A stretch of DNA of 38,224 bases, from positions 1-38,224 of the forward strand of contig CANJYE010000029.1 in assembly GCA_947479055.1 (NCBI GenBank), written 5' to 3'. Numbering within the stretch: position 1 is the stretch's first letter; each line of letters opens with the position of its first letter. Source of the stretch: Erythrobacteraceae bacterium. Lineage in GTDB: Bacteria; Pseudomonadota; Alphaproteobacteria; Sphingomonadales; Sphingomonadaceae. Shown here one piece after another: positions 7,782 to 16,754 of this stretch. The position numbers and the translations under genes are program-made. The notes below the pieces were generated by a model that was not told the origin of the DNA, made no database searches, and saw only the letters and a list, made by a program, of their open reading frames with translations.

Positions 7782-7905
7782 GGGCACCCTTCTTTCGTTA
7801 ACGGGGCAAGTGCAACCATCATGCCAGATGCGCTGGCGGGTGCAAGTCGATGGTTAACCCAGCGGCGATTGTAAGCCTTGCCGACAGGGCCAATCCGCCA
7901 GCGGA

Positions 7906-9312
7906 TCAGCGGTCGGCGAAGGCGAACGGGACGCCGGATTCCAGGTGCTCGTCCGGCGCCATGTCGCGGCCCATCGGCGGGGCCGAGCGGGCAATGCATT
8001 GCGGCCGGTGGCACAGATGGCAGGCGATGCCGATAGGCGTGAATCCGGCTCCGTCCTTCCCTTCCGCGTAGACCAGCTGCGTGGCGAATTCAGCCGAGCA
8101 GGCTAGGGCGACGCTGCGTTGCGCAACCGGGGCGCTATAGGCCCCACCACCTGCCGTAACCGTCCGGGCAATCGAGATGAAGCGTTGTCCGTCCGGCAGT
8201 TCGAGCCGCTGGGTGATGACCCGGCCGGGTGCCTCAAAGGTGGAATGGACGTTCCACAAGGGGCAGGCCCCGCCATGCCGGGCGAAGGGAAAGCCCGCGC
8301 CGTCGAGCCGCTTGGAAACATTGCCGGCCCGGTCGACCCGCAGGAAGAAGAACGGCACGCCTTCCTCGCCGGGCCGCTGGAGCGTGGTCAGGCGATGCGC
8401 CACCTGTTCGTAACTGGTCCCGAATTCGCGCGCGAGCGCCTCGATATCATGGCGGGCCTTGCGCGCGGCGCGGCTGAACGGGCGGTAGGGCATCAGCAGC
8501 GCCGCCGCCCAGTAATTGGTAAGCGCCCGCCGGGCGAGGCTGCGGCCACTGGCAGTCTCGAACCGGCCTTCCGCGATCAGGGCGTCGATGGGTGCGCGCA
8601 CTTCCAGCAGCGCCAGTTGCAGCGCCAGCTGGAAGCGCCGCGCCGGATCGTCGAGCAGCTGGCTGAGATAGACCCGGTCGCGGTGCTGGTCGTGCCAGCG
8701 CAGCGCGCCGAGGATGACCGAGGATTCGACGAAGCGGACCGTCAGGCCGTGGCGCGCCTTCAGCCGAGCGACCATGGCTTCCACGCAGCGCAGTTCGTCG
8801 GCCAGCGCGGCGGCGCTGTCATCGAGCGCGGGAAAGCAATTGCGCCGGGCGGCGAGAAAGGCGCGCGCCTCGTTGACCGGATCGGCGCGGCTGGGGCCAT
8901 CCGTCGGGCCGCCGACCGTGCCTTCGCGGCGTTCGGCCAGGGCCAGTTGTTCCTCCCCGTAGGCGGTGTGGAGCCGCAGCAGCGCTTCGCCGAAAGCGGG
9001 ATAGCTGGCGGCGATATCGGCGATATCCAGCGCGGGCAGGTCGATATCGGCGAAGATCGGCTCCCTCAACACGGACTGGAGCCGCGCATTGAGTTCTTCC
9101 TGCCCGTCATCGGCCAGTGTGGCGACGTCGATGCGGTAAGTGACCGCCAACTTGAGCAGAAGATCGGCGGTCAGCGGGCGCTGATTGCGCTCCATCAGCG
9201 CGACATAGGACGGCGAGATTTCCAGATCTGTGGCCATGTTGGCCTGGGTCAGGCCCAGATCGCGGCGCAGGCGCTTCAGCCGGGGGCCCATGTATATGGC
9301 TTTGCGTGTCAT
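7906..9312 (-). CDS. XRE-family regulator of ScfR/RamB type, probable glyoxylate-shunt regulator
   Basis: A 468-aa regulator. The N-terminal helix-turn-helix LKRLRRDLGLTQANMATDL...SPSYVALMERNQRPLT (about residues 12-50) is XRE-type. The middle resembles the IrrE/ImmA peptidase region, but the zinc motif is gone: RRFQLALQLALLE stands where H-E-x-x-H would be. The C-terminus is the ScfR (DUF2083) domain with Cys clusters GACPLW and IACHLCHRPQC. Members such as RamB and the short-chain fatty acyl regulators sense acyl-CoA status and control acetate or propionate use. It is divergent from aceA over 150 bp, which supports control of isocitrate lyase and itself. An inverted-repeat cluster between the genes is the likely operator. 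Confidence 0.9.
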   Translation of the reverse strand: MTRKAIYMGPRLKRLRRDLGLTQANMATDLEISPSYVALMERNQRPLTADLLLKLAVTYRIDVATLADDGQEELNARLQSVLREPIFADIDLPALDIADIAASYPAFGEALLRLHTAYGEEQLALAERREGTVGGPTDGPSRADPVNEARAFLAARRNCFPALDDSAAALADELRCVEAMVARLKARHGLTVRFVESSVILGALRWHDQHRDRVYLSQLLDDPARRFQLALQLALLEVRAPIDALIAEGRFETASGRSLARRALTNYWAAALLMPYRPFSRAARKARHDIEALAREFGTSYEQVAHRLTTLQRPGEEGVPFFFLRVDRAGNVSKRLDGAGFPFARHGGACPLWNVHSTFEAPGRVITQRLELPDGQRFISIARTVTAGGGAYSAPVAQRSVALACSAEFATQLVYAEGKDGAGFTPIGIACHLCHRPQCIARSAPPMGRDMAPDEHLESGVPFAFADR

Positions 9313-9344
9313 GGCATCGGTCCGGGATGGGAGTTGGACAGATA

Positions 9345-9386
9345 TTACAACATTACAAGATATGTTTGTAAAGTCTTACAGCGTAA
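9345..9386. promoter_or_regulatory. candidate operator cluster between the ScfR regulator and aceA
   Basis: This AT-rich block in a GC-rich intergenic region holds TTACAA at 9345 and 9353, the inverted repeat TTACAAGATATGTTTGTAA (9353-9371), and a second palindrome TTAC-AGC-GTAA (9376-9386). It lies 33 bp upstream of the regulator start and about 77 bp upstream of aceA, fitting a shared operator. Binding by the ScfR protein is inferred from position and symmetry only. Confidence 0.5.
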
Positions 9387-9462
9387 CACCGCCAACACTG
9401 GTCCGTCTTGTGCGGTTGCAGCATCAGTCTCCCATCACAGCCAATCGTGAAGGGAATCGCCC

Positions 9463-11055
9463 ATGACCTACGCCGAGCAGGCCCAGCATCTTTCCGCCAC
9501 CATCGCCGCCCAGGGCGCGCCGTGGAGCGCGATCGATGCGCAATCCGCCGCCCGCATGCGGGTACAGAACCGCTTCCGCACCGGGCTGGCAATTGCCCGC
9601 CACACCGCCGCGATCATGCGCCGTGACATGGCCGCCTACGATCTTGATCCTGCGGCCTACACCCAGTCGCTGGGCTGCTGGCACGGCTTCATCGGCCAGC
9701 AGAAGCTGATTTCCATCAAGAAGCATTTCGGCACCACCAGGGGCCGCTATCTCTATCTCTCGGGCTGGATGATCGCCGCGCTGCGCAGCGAATTCGGCCC
9801 GCTGCCGGACCAGTCGATGCACGAGAAGACCAGCGTCCCCGCGCTGATCGAGGAACTCTACACCTTCCTGCGCCAGGCCGATGCGCGCGAACTGGGCATG
9901 ATGTTCCGCGATCTGGATGGAGCTCGTGCGGCGGGTGACGAAGTGAAGGCAATGCAGATCCAGCACGCAATCGACTGCCATGAAACCCACATCGTCCCGA
10001 TCATCGCCGATATCGACGCGGGCTTCGGCAATGCCGAGGCAACGTATCTGCTGGCGAAGAAGATGATCGAGGCGGGTGCCTGCGCGATCCAGGTCGAAAA
10101 CCAAGTTTCGGACGAAAAGCAGTGCGGGCACCAGGATGGCAAAGTCACCGTCCCGCATGAGGATTTCCTCCAGAAGATCCGGGCGATCCGCTACGCCTTC
10201 CTCGAACTGGGGGTGGAAGACGGGATCATCGTTGCCCGCACCGATTCGCTGGGCGCGGGGCTGACCAAGCAGATCGCTTTCACCCGCGAGGCGGGCGATC
10301 TGGGCGACCAGTACAACGCCTTCCTCGATTGCGAGCCGGTCGATGGCGCAGGCCAGCCGGGCGACGTGCTGATCAACCGCGATGGTCGGCTGATGCGTCC
10401 GAAGCGGCTGCCCTCCAACCTCTACCAGTTCCGCGCTGGCAGCGGCGAGGATCGCTGCGTGCTGGATTGCATCACCAGCCTGCAAAGCGGCGCGGACCTC
10501 TTGTGGATCGAGACGGAAAAGCCGCACATCGCCCAGATCGCGGGCATGGTTGACCGAATCCGCGAAGTCATCCCTAACGCCAAGCTGGTCTACAACAATT
10601 CGCCAAGCTTCAACTGGACACTCAATTTCCGCCAGCAGGCCTATGACAACTGGCTGGCGGATGGGCGCGATGTTTCCGGCTATGACCGGGCAAGGCTGAT
10701 GAGCGTGGATTATGATTGCACCGACCTTGCCGAGGAAGCGGACGAGATGATCCGCACCTTCCAGCGCGATGCCTCGGCCCGGGCGGGCATCTTCCACCAC
10801 CTGATCACCTTGCCGACCTATCACACCACCGCGCTCAGCACCGACAATCTTGCCCGCGACTATTTCGGCGAGCAGGGCATGCTGGGTTACGTCAGGCAGG
10901 TCCAGCGCGAGGAAATCCGCCAGGGCATCGCCTGCGTGAAGCACCAGAACATGTCCGGCTCCGACATCGGCGACGATCACAAGGAATATTTCGCCGGCGA
11001 GGCCGCGCTGAAGGCGGCGGGCAAGGACAACACGATGAACCAGTTCGCAGCCTGA
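9463..11055 (+). CDS. aceA: isocitrate lyase, long form
   Basis: A 530-aa enzyme of the glyoxylate shunt that cleaves isocitrate to succinate and glyoxylate for growth on acetate or fatty acids. The catalytic-loop Cys lies in EKQCGHQDGKVTVPHEDF, the isocitrate-lyase signature. PIIADIDAGFGNAEATY supplies the Mg2+-binding Asp residues, and IIVARTDSLGA and VYNNSPSFNW are further family landmarks. Length matches the long isocitrate-lyase class of Pseudomonas and Acinetobacter rather than the 430-aa E. coli form. A GAAGGGA ribosome-binding site precedes the ATG. A 52-aa ORF and glcB follow in the same direction, so both shunt enzymes are likely co-expressed under the divergent ScfR regulator. Confidence 0.97.
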   Translation: MTYAEQAQHLSATIAAQGAPWSAIDAQSAARMRVQNRFRTGLAIARHTAAIMRRDMAAYDLDPAAYTQSLGCWHGFIGQQKLISIKKHFGTTRGRYLYLSGWMIAALRSEFGPLPDQSMHEKTSVPALIEELYTFLRQADARELGMMFRDLDGARAAGDEVKAMQIQHAIDCHETHIVPIIADIDAGFGNAEATYLLAKKMIEAGACAIQVENQVSDEKQCGHQDGKVTVPHEDFLQKIRAIRYAFLELGVEDGIIVARTDSLGAGLTKQIAFTREAGDLGDQYNAFLDCEPVDGAGQPGDVLINRDGRLMRPKRLPSNLYQFRAGSGEDRCVLDCITSLQSGADLLWIETEKPHIAQIAGMVDRIREVIPNAKLVYNNSPSFNWTLNFRQQAYDNWLADGRDVSGYDRARLMSVDYDCTDLAEEADEMIRTFQRDASARAGIFHHLITLPTYHTTALSTDNLARDYFGEQGMLGYVRQVQREEIRQGIACVKHQNMSGSDIGDDHKEYFAGEAALKAAGKDNTMNQFAA

Positions 11056-11081
11056 CAGCGTCAATCCCAAAGGAGAAGATC

Positions 11082-11240
11082 GTGAGTGAACCGGCCAAGG
11101 CAAGAGCAGTCCTCTCGATCCAGGATTTCAAACTCGTGCGCGAAGCCCTGCTGTTCTGCATGACGGCGCATGGTGATAGCCCGGAGGCCGCGAAATTCTC
11201 GCACCTCTATCATCGGCTCGGCAGCGCATCCGGGCGCTGA
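11082..11240 (+). CDS. small protein, 52 aa, between aceA and glcB
   Basis: GTG start at 11082 with a strong AAAGGAGAA about 5 nt upstream, TGA at 11238-11240. The sequence includes [20 protein letters not shown] and [15 protein letters not shown]. It looks like two amphipathic helices and has a GC-rich third-position bias like its neighbours, which argues for real coding. No family is recognised and no membrane segment is seen. It sits 26 nt after aceA and about 90 nt before glcB, so it should be co-transcribed with both shunt enzymes. A role tied to the shunt is inference from position only. Confidence 0.65.
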   Translation: MSEPAKARAVLSIQDFKLVREALLFCMTAHGDSPEAAKFSHLYHRLGSASGR

Positions 11241-11329
11241 GCTTGGCACAGCCTGCAAGGGACGATATCGCGGGAGGAAGGGCCGCCACCCCGGCGCCTT
11301 CCTCCTGCGGACCGGAAAAGGGAAAACGA

Positions 11330-13420
11330 GTGACAGAGATGGTTGAACGGTCCGGCTTGCGGATCGATGCCGCCTTGGCGGAATTTGTCGAGAACGAGGT
11401 TCTGGCCCCGCTCGGGCGGGATTGTGCCGCTTTCTGGCAGGGCTTGGCCGTCTTGTGCGATCGCTTTGTCCCGCTCAACCGCGCGCTGCGGGCAAAGCGC
11501 GATCATTTGCAGCAGCAGATCGACGCCTGGCATCTGGCCCGGGCCGGTCAGCGGCACGATCCGGCGGCCTATCGCGCCTTCCTGGAGGAGATCGACTATC
11601 TCGTGCCCGAACCGGGCGAATTTGCCGTCGGCACCGAAAATGTCGATGGCGAGATCGCCAAAATGGCCGGGCCGCAGCTGGTGGTGCCGGTGCTGAACGA
11701 CCGCTTTGCGCTCAACGCCGCCAATGCCCGCTGGGGCAGCCTATATGACGCACTCTATGGCACCGACGTGCTCGATGCGCCCGCTGCCCGCCCCGGCGGC
11801 TATGATGCGGCGCGTGGTGCGGCGGTGATCGGCTATGTCCGCCGCTTCCTGGACGATACCCTGCCAGGCTGGGAAAAGGCGTTGACTGGCGGCGAATGCC
11901 CGCACAAATTCGCCACCCGCAACGGGGATCCGGCCAGCGGGGTGATGTTCTTCCACCATGGCCTGCATATCGAACTGGTGATCGATCCCGCCGATCCGAT
12001 CGGCGCGGGCGATCCGCTGGGGATTGCCGATGTGATCGTGGAAGCGGCGCTGACCACGATCGTCGACCTGGAGGATTCGGTCGCGGCGGTGGATGCCGAG
12101 GACAAGCTGCTGGCCTATCGCAACTGGCTCGGGCTGATGCGCGGCGATCTGGCCGCCAGCTTCGCCAAGGGCGGCAGGACTGTCAGTCGCGGGCTGGTGG
12201 AGGACCGCACATGGACCGCGCCGTCCGGCTCCCGCTTCACCCTGCCGGGCCGCAGCCTGCTCCTGGTGCGCAATGTCGGCCATCTGATGACCAATCCGGC
12301 GATCCTGCTGGCCGATGGATCCGAAATCCCCGAAGGGATCATGGACGCGGTGCTGACCAGCGCAATCGGCGCGCATGATCTTGCAGGGCTGGGGCGCTAT
12401 CGCAACAGCCGTGCCGGCAGCATCTACATCGTCAAGCCCAAGATGCACGGGCCGGAAGAATGCGCTTTCACCAACGATCTGTTCGATGCGGTGGAGGATC
12501 TGCTCGGCCTCGCCCGCCATTCGGTCAAGGTCGGCGTGATGGACGAGGAGCGGCGCACCAGCGCCAATCTGGCCGCCTGCATCCACGCGGTGCGCAACCG
12601 GATCATCTTCATCAACACCGGCTTTCTTGATCGCACCGGCGATGAAATCCACACCTCGATGCGGGCGGGGCCGATGCTGCGCAAGGCGGCGATGAAAGGC
12701 ACGGCGTGGATCGACGCCTATGAAAAGCGCAATGTTGCCATCGGTTTGCGCCACGGACTTTCCGGCAGGGCGCAGATCGGCAAGGGCATGTGGGCCGCGC
12801 CCGACCGGATGGGGGCGATGGTGGCGGAAAAGATCGGCCACCCGCTGACCGGTGCCAATGCCGCCTGGGTGCCGTCCCCCACCGCCGCCACGCTGCATGC
12901 GATGCATTACCACAAGGTCGATGTCTTCGCCCGCCAGGCGGAAGTGGCGAAGGAGGAGGTGCCCGGCCTCGAGCCGCTGCTGGCGATACCGCTGGCCGAT
13001 GGCGTCAACTGGTCCGAAGCCGAAGTGCGCGAGGAGCTGGACAACAACGCGCAAGGGTTGCTGGGCTATGTCGTGCGCTGGATCGATCAGGGCGTGGGCT
13101 GTTCCAAGGTGCCCGACATCAACGACGTCGGCCTGATGGAGGACCGTGCCACGCTGCGCATTTCCAGCCAGCACATGGCCAACTGGCTGCTCCACGGCGT
13201 GTGCTCAAAGGAACAGGTACTGGACAGCCTCCACCGCATGGCCGCCAAGGTCGATGCCCAGAACGCGGGCGATCCGTTGTATCAGCCGATGGCGGGCAAC
13301 TGGGAGAGCAGCATGGCCTTCCGGGCGGCCTGCGAGCTGGTTTTCAAGGGGGTGGAGCAACCGAGCGGTTATACCGAGCCGCTGCTGCACGCGTGGCGAT
13401 TGCGGAAGAAGGCTAGCTGA
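11330..13420 (+). CDS. glcB: malate synthase G
   Basis: A 696-aa enzyme that condenses glyoxylate with acetyl-CoA to malate, the second step of the glyoxylate shunt. Family landmarks are clear: [18 protein letters not shown] (Mg2+-binding Glu and Asp region), [23 protein letters not shown], and [18 protein letters not shown]. Length fits the G isoform of about 720 aa. The GTG at 11330 was chosen because AAAAGGG lies about 8 nt upstream and V-T-E-M-V-E-R-S-G aligns with usual N-termini; ATG at 11339 is the alternative. An upstream ATG at 11243 would add residues with no family likeness. The stop region overlaps the convergent rsmA gene by 8 nt. Confidence 0.96.
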   Translation: MTEMVERSGLRIDAALAEFVENEVLAPLGRDCAAFWQGLAVLCDRFVPLNRALRAKRDHLQQQIDAWHLARAGQRHDPAAYRAFLEEIDYLVPEPGEFAVGTENVDGEIAKMAGPQLVVPVLNDRFALNAANARWGSLYDALYGTDVLDAPAARPGGYDAARGAAVIGYVRRFLDDTLPGWEKALTGGECPHKFATRNGDPASGVMFFHHGLHIELVIDPADPIGAGDPLGIADVIVEAALTTIVDLEDSVAAVDAEDKLLAYRNWLGLMRGDLAASFAKGGRTVSRGLVEDRTWTAPSGSRFTLPGRSLLLVRNVGHLMTNPAILLADGSEIPEGIMDAVLTSAIGAHDLAGLGRYRNSRAGSIYIVKPKMHGPEECAFTNDLFDAVEDLLGLARHSVKVGVMDEERRTSANLAACIHAVRNRIIFINTGFLDRTGDEIHTSMRAGPMLRKAAMKGTAWIDAYEKRNVAIGLRHGLSGRAQIGKGMWAAPDRMGAMVAEKIGHPLTGANAAWVPSPTAATLHAMHYHKVDVFARQAEVAKEEVPGLEPLLAIPLADGVNWSEAEVREELDNNAQGLLGYVVRWIDQGVGCSKVPDINDVGLMEDRATLRISSQHMANWLLHGVCSKEQVLDSLHRMAAKVDAQNAGDPLYQPMAGNWESSMAFRAACELVFKGVEQPSGYTEPLLHAWRLRKKAS

Positions 13421-14225
13421 GGATCCGCGCAACATCCACAAACTCCGCCACGCTCAGCGTCTCTGCCCGGCGTTGCGCATCGATCCCCAGCTCCTCGAGC
13501 GCCTCCAGCGCACCGGGCAGGCCTTTCAGGCTCTGGCGCAGCATCTTGCGGCGCTGGCCGAAGGCTGCTTCGGTCACGCGCTCCAGCATGCGGGCCGAGA
13601 CGCCGGGCGGCATTTCGGTGGGGGTGACATGGATGATCGCCGACATCACCTTGGGCGGTGGGGTGAAGGCGCTGCGGTGGACTTTCATCGCCAGTTTCGC
13701 GGTCGATCGCCACTGGGCAAGCACTGCCAGACGGCCGTAGGCGGAAGGGTCGGTCGGGGTGGCGACGATCCGCTGGGCGACTTCCTGCTGGAACATCAGC
13801 GTCAGCGATGACCATTGCGGCGGCCAGGATTCGCCCGAAAGCCAGCCGGTGAACAGCGCGGTGCCGACGTTATACGGCAGGTTGGCGACGATGTGGTAAG
13901 GCCCTTCGATCCCGTGCGGCACTTTCAGCGCATCGCCTTCGATCACGCGCAGCTGGCCGGGGAAGGCATCAGCCAGTTCGGCGAGGGCGGGCAGGCAGCG
14001 GCGGTCCATCTCGATCGCCGTCACCCGCGCCCCGGCGCGCAGCAGCGCGCGGGTGAGGCCACCCGGGCCGGGGCCGACTTCCAGCACCGCGCGGCCTTCT
14101 AGCGGGCCGGGGATGGCAGCGATCCGGCCGAGCAATTGTTCGTCGAACAGGAAGTTCTGGCCCAGCGCCTTGCTGGCGGTGAGGCCGTGGTGCGCGATCA
14201 CCTCGCGCAGGGGGGGCAGTGTCAT
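13413..14225 (-). CDS. rsmA: 16S rRNA dimethyladenosine transferase
   Basis: A 270-aa SAM-dependent enzyme that dimethylates two adjacent adenines near the 3' end of 16S rRNA during 30S maturation. The N-terminus [16 protein letters not shown], the SAM loop [16 protein letters not shown], and the catalytic NLPYNV motif ([14 protein letters not shown]) are all intact. The C-terminal part, with [16 protein letters not shown] and [12 protein letters not shown], is typical. ATG at 14223-14225 overlaps the pdxA stop as ATGA, so it is translationally coupled. It ends the lptD-surA-pdxA-rsmA cluster that is conserved in many proteobacteria. Confidence 0.97.
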   Translation of the reverse strand: MTLPPLREVIAHHGLTASKALGQNFLFDEQLLGRIAAIPGPLEGRAVLEVGPGPGGLTRALLRAGARVTAIEMDRRCLPALAELADAFPGQLRVIEGDALKVPHGIEGPYHIVANLPYNVGTALFTGWLSGESWPPQWSSLTLMFQQEVAQRIVATPTDPSAYGRLAVLAQWRSTAKLAMKVHRSAFTPPPKVMSAIIHVTPTEMPPGVSARMLERVTEAAFGQRRKMLRQSLKGLPGALEALEELGIDAQRRAETLSVAEFVDVARILS

Positions 14226-15238
14226 GCGCCTGCCCGTCGCTTTGCGCATTCCCCGGCCATGCGGATCGCGGCGATCATTGCGCCGGGGTGGGCGAGGCGC
14301 TGGCCTGCGATGCCAAAGGCAGTGCCGTGATCGGGCGAGGTGCGCACGATCGGCAGGCCCAATGTCATGTTGACGCCCTGATCGAAGTCGAGCGCCTTGA
14401 TCGGGATCAGCGCCTGGTCGTGATACATGCAGATCGCCACGTCGAAACTGCCGCGCATGTGCGGGGCGAACAGCGCGTCGGCCGAATGCGGCCCGCTGGC
14501 GTCGATCCCGCCGGCTCGCAGAGCGGCGATGGCCGGGGCGATGATGGGCACTTCCTCGTCACCGAACTTGCCGCCTTCGCCGCCATGCGGGTTGAGCGCG
14601 GTGATGGCGAGGCGCGGTTGCGCGATGCCGAAATCCTGCTGCAGCCCGCGCGCGGTAATCGTGGCGCGGCTGACGATCAGGTCGGTGGTGATCAGGCGCG
14701 GAACCTCGGCCAATGCGACATGGACGGTCAGCGGCACCGTGCGCAGGCTTGGCCCCGCCAGCAGCATCACGGCGTCATCGGCTACGATGCCGCAGGCGTC
14801 GGCGACGAATTCGGTCTGGCCGGGATGGTGGAAGCCCACTTGCGCCAGCAACGCCTTGGCAATCGGCCCGGTCACCAACCCGCCAGCCTTGCCAGCGATG
14901 GCCAGAGCTGTCGCGCGGGTGAGCGAGGAAAGGGCGAGCCGCGCCCCTGCCGGGTCGGGTGCGCCGGGACAGTAAGGGCCATCGTCCGGGCCGAGGACAG
15001 GGAGGGCGTCGGGAAAGATGGCGGCTGCTTCAGCCGGATCGGCTATCGGCCGGACCGGCACGATCAGCCCGCGCGTTCTGGCCGCATCCGCCAGAATGCC
15101 AGCGCCGCCAGTGACGAAGAAGGCTGGCAGCGTCGCGCTATCCCGCCGGGCCCAGGCCTCGCAGATCAGTTCCGGGCCGACCCCCGCCGGATCGCCCAGC
15201 GATACGGCAAGGGGAAGAGCTGACTCAGTTGTATTCAA
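14222..15238 (-). CDS. pdxA: 4-hydroxythreonine-4-phosphate dehydrogenase
   Basis: A roughly 338-aa NAD-dependent enzyme of pyridoxal phosphate synthesis. It oxidises 4-phosphohydroxy-L-threonine, and the product decarboxylates to the amine used by PdxJ. Landmarks are [13 protein letters not shown] at the N-terminus, the metal-binding His in [25 protein letters not shown], and [32 protein letters not shown] has Gly where AFDIAG is usual, a mild deviation. The start is uncertain: TTG at 15238 gives the expected N-terminus and overlaps surA by 14 nt, whereas ATG at 15304 would add 22 residues inside surA. It sits between surA and rsmA with overlapping ends. Confidence 0.92.
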   Translation of the reverse strand: MNTTESALPLAVSLGDPAGVGPELICEAWARRDSATLPAFFVTGGAGILADAARTRGLIVPVRPIADPAEAAAIFPDALPVLGPDDGPYCPGAPDPAGARLALSSLTRATALAIAGKAGGLVTGPIAKALLAQVGFHHPGQTEFVADACGIVADDAVMLLAGPSLRTVPLTVHVALAEVPRLITTDLIVSRATITARGLQQDFGIAQPRLAITALNPHGGEGGKFGDEEVPIIAPAIAALRAGGIDASGPHSADALFAPHMRGSFDVAICMYHDQALIPIKALDFDQGVNMTLGLPIVRTSPDHGTAFGIAGQRLAHPGAMIAAIRMAGECAKRRAGA

Positions 15239-16595
15239 TGATCGCGTCGCGCCGCAGGTCGCGCAGATAGCGCTGGGCGCGCTTGCCGACGCGTTCGTCT
15301 TCAAGCTGGGTCATCAGCTGGTCGAAGGTCGGGCCATCGGCAGTCTGCGGATCGTCGCGGCCGCACAGCATCAGCATGCGCACGCCTTCTTCGACCGAAC
15401 CGAAGGGCGGGGTGGACTGGCCGACCTGCAGCTGGAGGAGCGCATCCTGCAACGGCGCGGGCAGCGAGCGGGCGCGGATCTGGTCATTGGCGACCACTTC
15501 CGCACCGATCCGGGCGGCAGCTTCCTGCGCTTCGCCGCAGCCGCGAATCTGCTGCACGGCGGTGGAGAAATCCGCGATCTTGGGCTTGGCCTGATCTTCA
15601 GTGGTGCCTGGGGCGAATCGCAGCGAGAACTGCATCAGGCTGAGCAGCGCGTCACGCGGATCGGCCATCAGCACCTGGCGCTTGTCGATCAGGTAGAGGA
15701 TCGAGAAGCCGCCCGGGATTTCCACCGGACCGACCAGCTGGCCGGGGTTCATGTCCTTGGCCACCGTGCCGAGTTCGGCCGGCAGCTGCGCCAGCCTGAT
15801 CCAGCCGAGATCGCCGCCGACCGCTGCGGTCGAAGCTTCCGAATACTGGCGGGCATAGGCGACGAAGCTGCCGCCCGAGCGCAGCTGGTCGATGATCTTC
15901 TTGGCGTTCTCGAAAACGGCGACCTTGTTATCGGGCGTGGCAGAGAGATAAATTTCGCCAAGCCGAAATTCATCGGTCCCGCGCGAGGCCTTGAGGCGAG
16001 CCAGCAGTTCGTTCACTTCCTCTTCCGAGACGTTGACGAAGGGCTGGACATCGCGGCGAAGCAGGCGCTGCCAGGCCAGTTCGCCATGGATCTGGCGCTT
16101 CATCGAGCCAGCGGATGAACCGATCTTCTTGAGATAGGCATCCATCGCCGACACGTCATTGCGGAAGTTCTGGGCGGCGACACCGGCATAGGTCTGGTCG
16201 ATTTCTGCCTGTTCAATTTCGATCTTCTGCTGCTGGGCCGCCTGGATCTGCAGCGATTCGTCGATCAGGTTGCGCAGTACCTGCATCTTCAGGCGCTGCT
16301 TTTCTTCCGCGCTGATTTCCTGATCGTTCGCCGCAAGCACAAGGGCGAGGCGCTGATCGACATCGGTGCCGGTGATGACCTGGCCGTTGACCACGGCCGT
16401 CGCGCGGCGATTGTTGGGATCGTTCTGCCCCAGCATCTTGATGTTGTCGGGGATATTGAGGGTGTCTTCGGCATCAGGGGCCACGTCCTGCGCCCGCAGC
16501 GGGGCAAGCGCCGCCAGCGAAAAGGCGGCGGCGGCAAAGCCCGCCAGCAGCATGCGCGATCCCGAAATCCAGTTACGCTTGGTCGTTCCCACCAC
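15225..16595 (-). CDS. surA: periplasmic peptidyl-prolyl isomerase and chaperone SurA
   Basis: A 456-aa exported chaperone that escorts unfolded outer-membrane proteins, including LptD, through the periplasm. The signal peptide is RMLLAGFAAAAFSLAALAPLRAQ. A SurA N-terminal domain follows (ATAVVNGQVITGTDVDQRLAL, LRNLIDESLQIQ). One parvulin domain is clear: EIYLSATPDNK through GGDLGWIRLAQLP to GPVEIPGGFSILYLIDKR. A second isomerase domain is weak or degenerate. The start is GTG at 16595 with AGGA about 8 nt upstream; an internal ATG just before the hydrophobic core is the alternative. It follows lptD by 159 nt in the same direction, and the chaperone and its client share the cluster. Confidence 0.95.
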   Translation of the reverse strand: MVGTTKRNWISGSRMLLAGFAAAAFSLAALAPLRAQDVAPDAEDTLNIPDNIKMLGQNDPNNRRATAVVNGQVITGTDVDQRLALVLAANDQEISAEEKQRLKMQVLRNLIDESLQIQAAQQQKIEIEQAEIDQTYAGVAAQNFRNDVSAMDAYLKKIGSSAGSMKRQIHGELAWQRLLRRDVQPFVNVSEEEVNELLARLKASRGTDEFRLGEIYLSATPDNKVAVFENAKKIIDQLRSGGSFVAYARQYSEASTAAVGGDLGWIRLAQLPAELGTVAKDMNPGQLVGPVEIPGGFSILYLIDKRQVLMADPRDALLSLMQFSLRFAPGTTEDQAKPKIADFSTAVQQIRGCGEAQEAAARIGAEVVANDQIRARSLPAPLQDALLQLQVGQSTPPFGSVEEGVRMLMLCGRDDPQTADGPTFDQLMTQLEDERVGKRAQRYLRDLRRDAIIEYN

Positions 16596-16754
16596 TCGAG
16601 CAATCCTGTCAGCGGCGCTGGCTTGGCGCCTGTCCCAAATCTCGACCGCTGTTGCCAGCGACCGGCTTAACCAAAGCTGAGTAGCGGGCGGATAGCGTGT
16701 TTGATGCCGCCTGCCAACGGCTTGCGCGCGCTTTGTCCACCTGCAGGTCCTAAC

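Noticed and set aside
9424-11103. 559-codon minus-strand frame across aceA
   Set aside because: The plus strand encodes an unmistakable isocitrate lyase; the antisense frame has no domain features and no ribosome-binding site.
11741-13195. 484-codon minus-strand frame inside glcB
   Set aside because: Antisense shadow of malate synthase G with His/Gly-rich translation.
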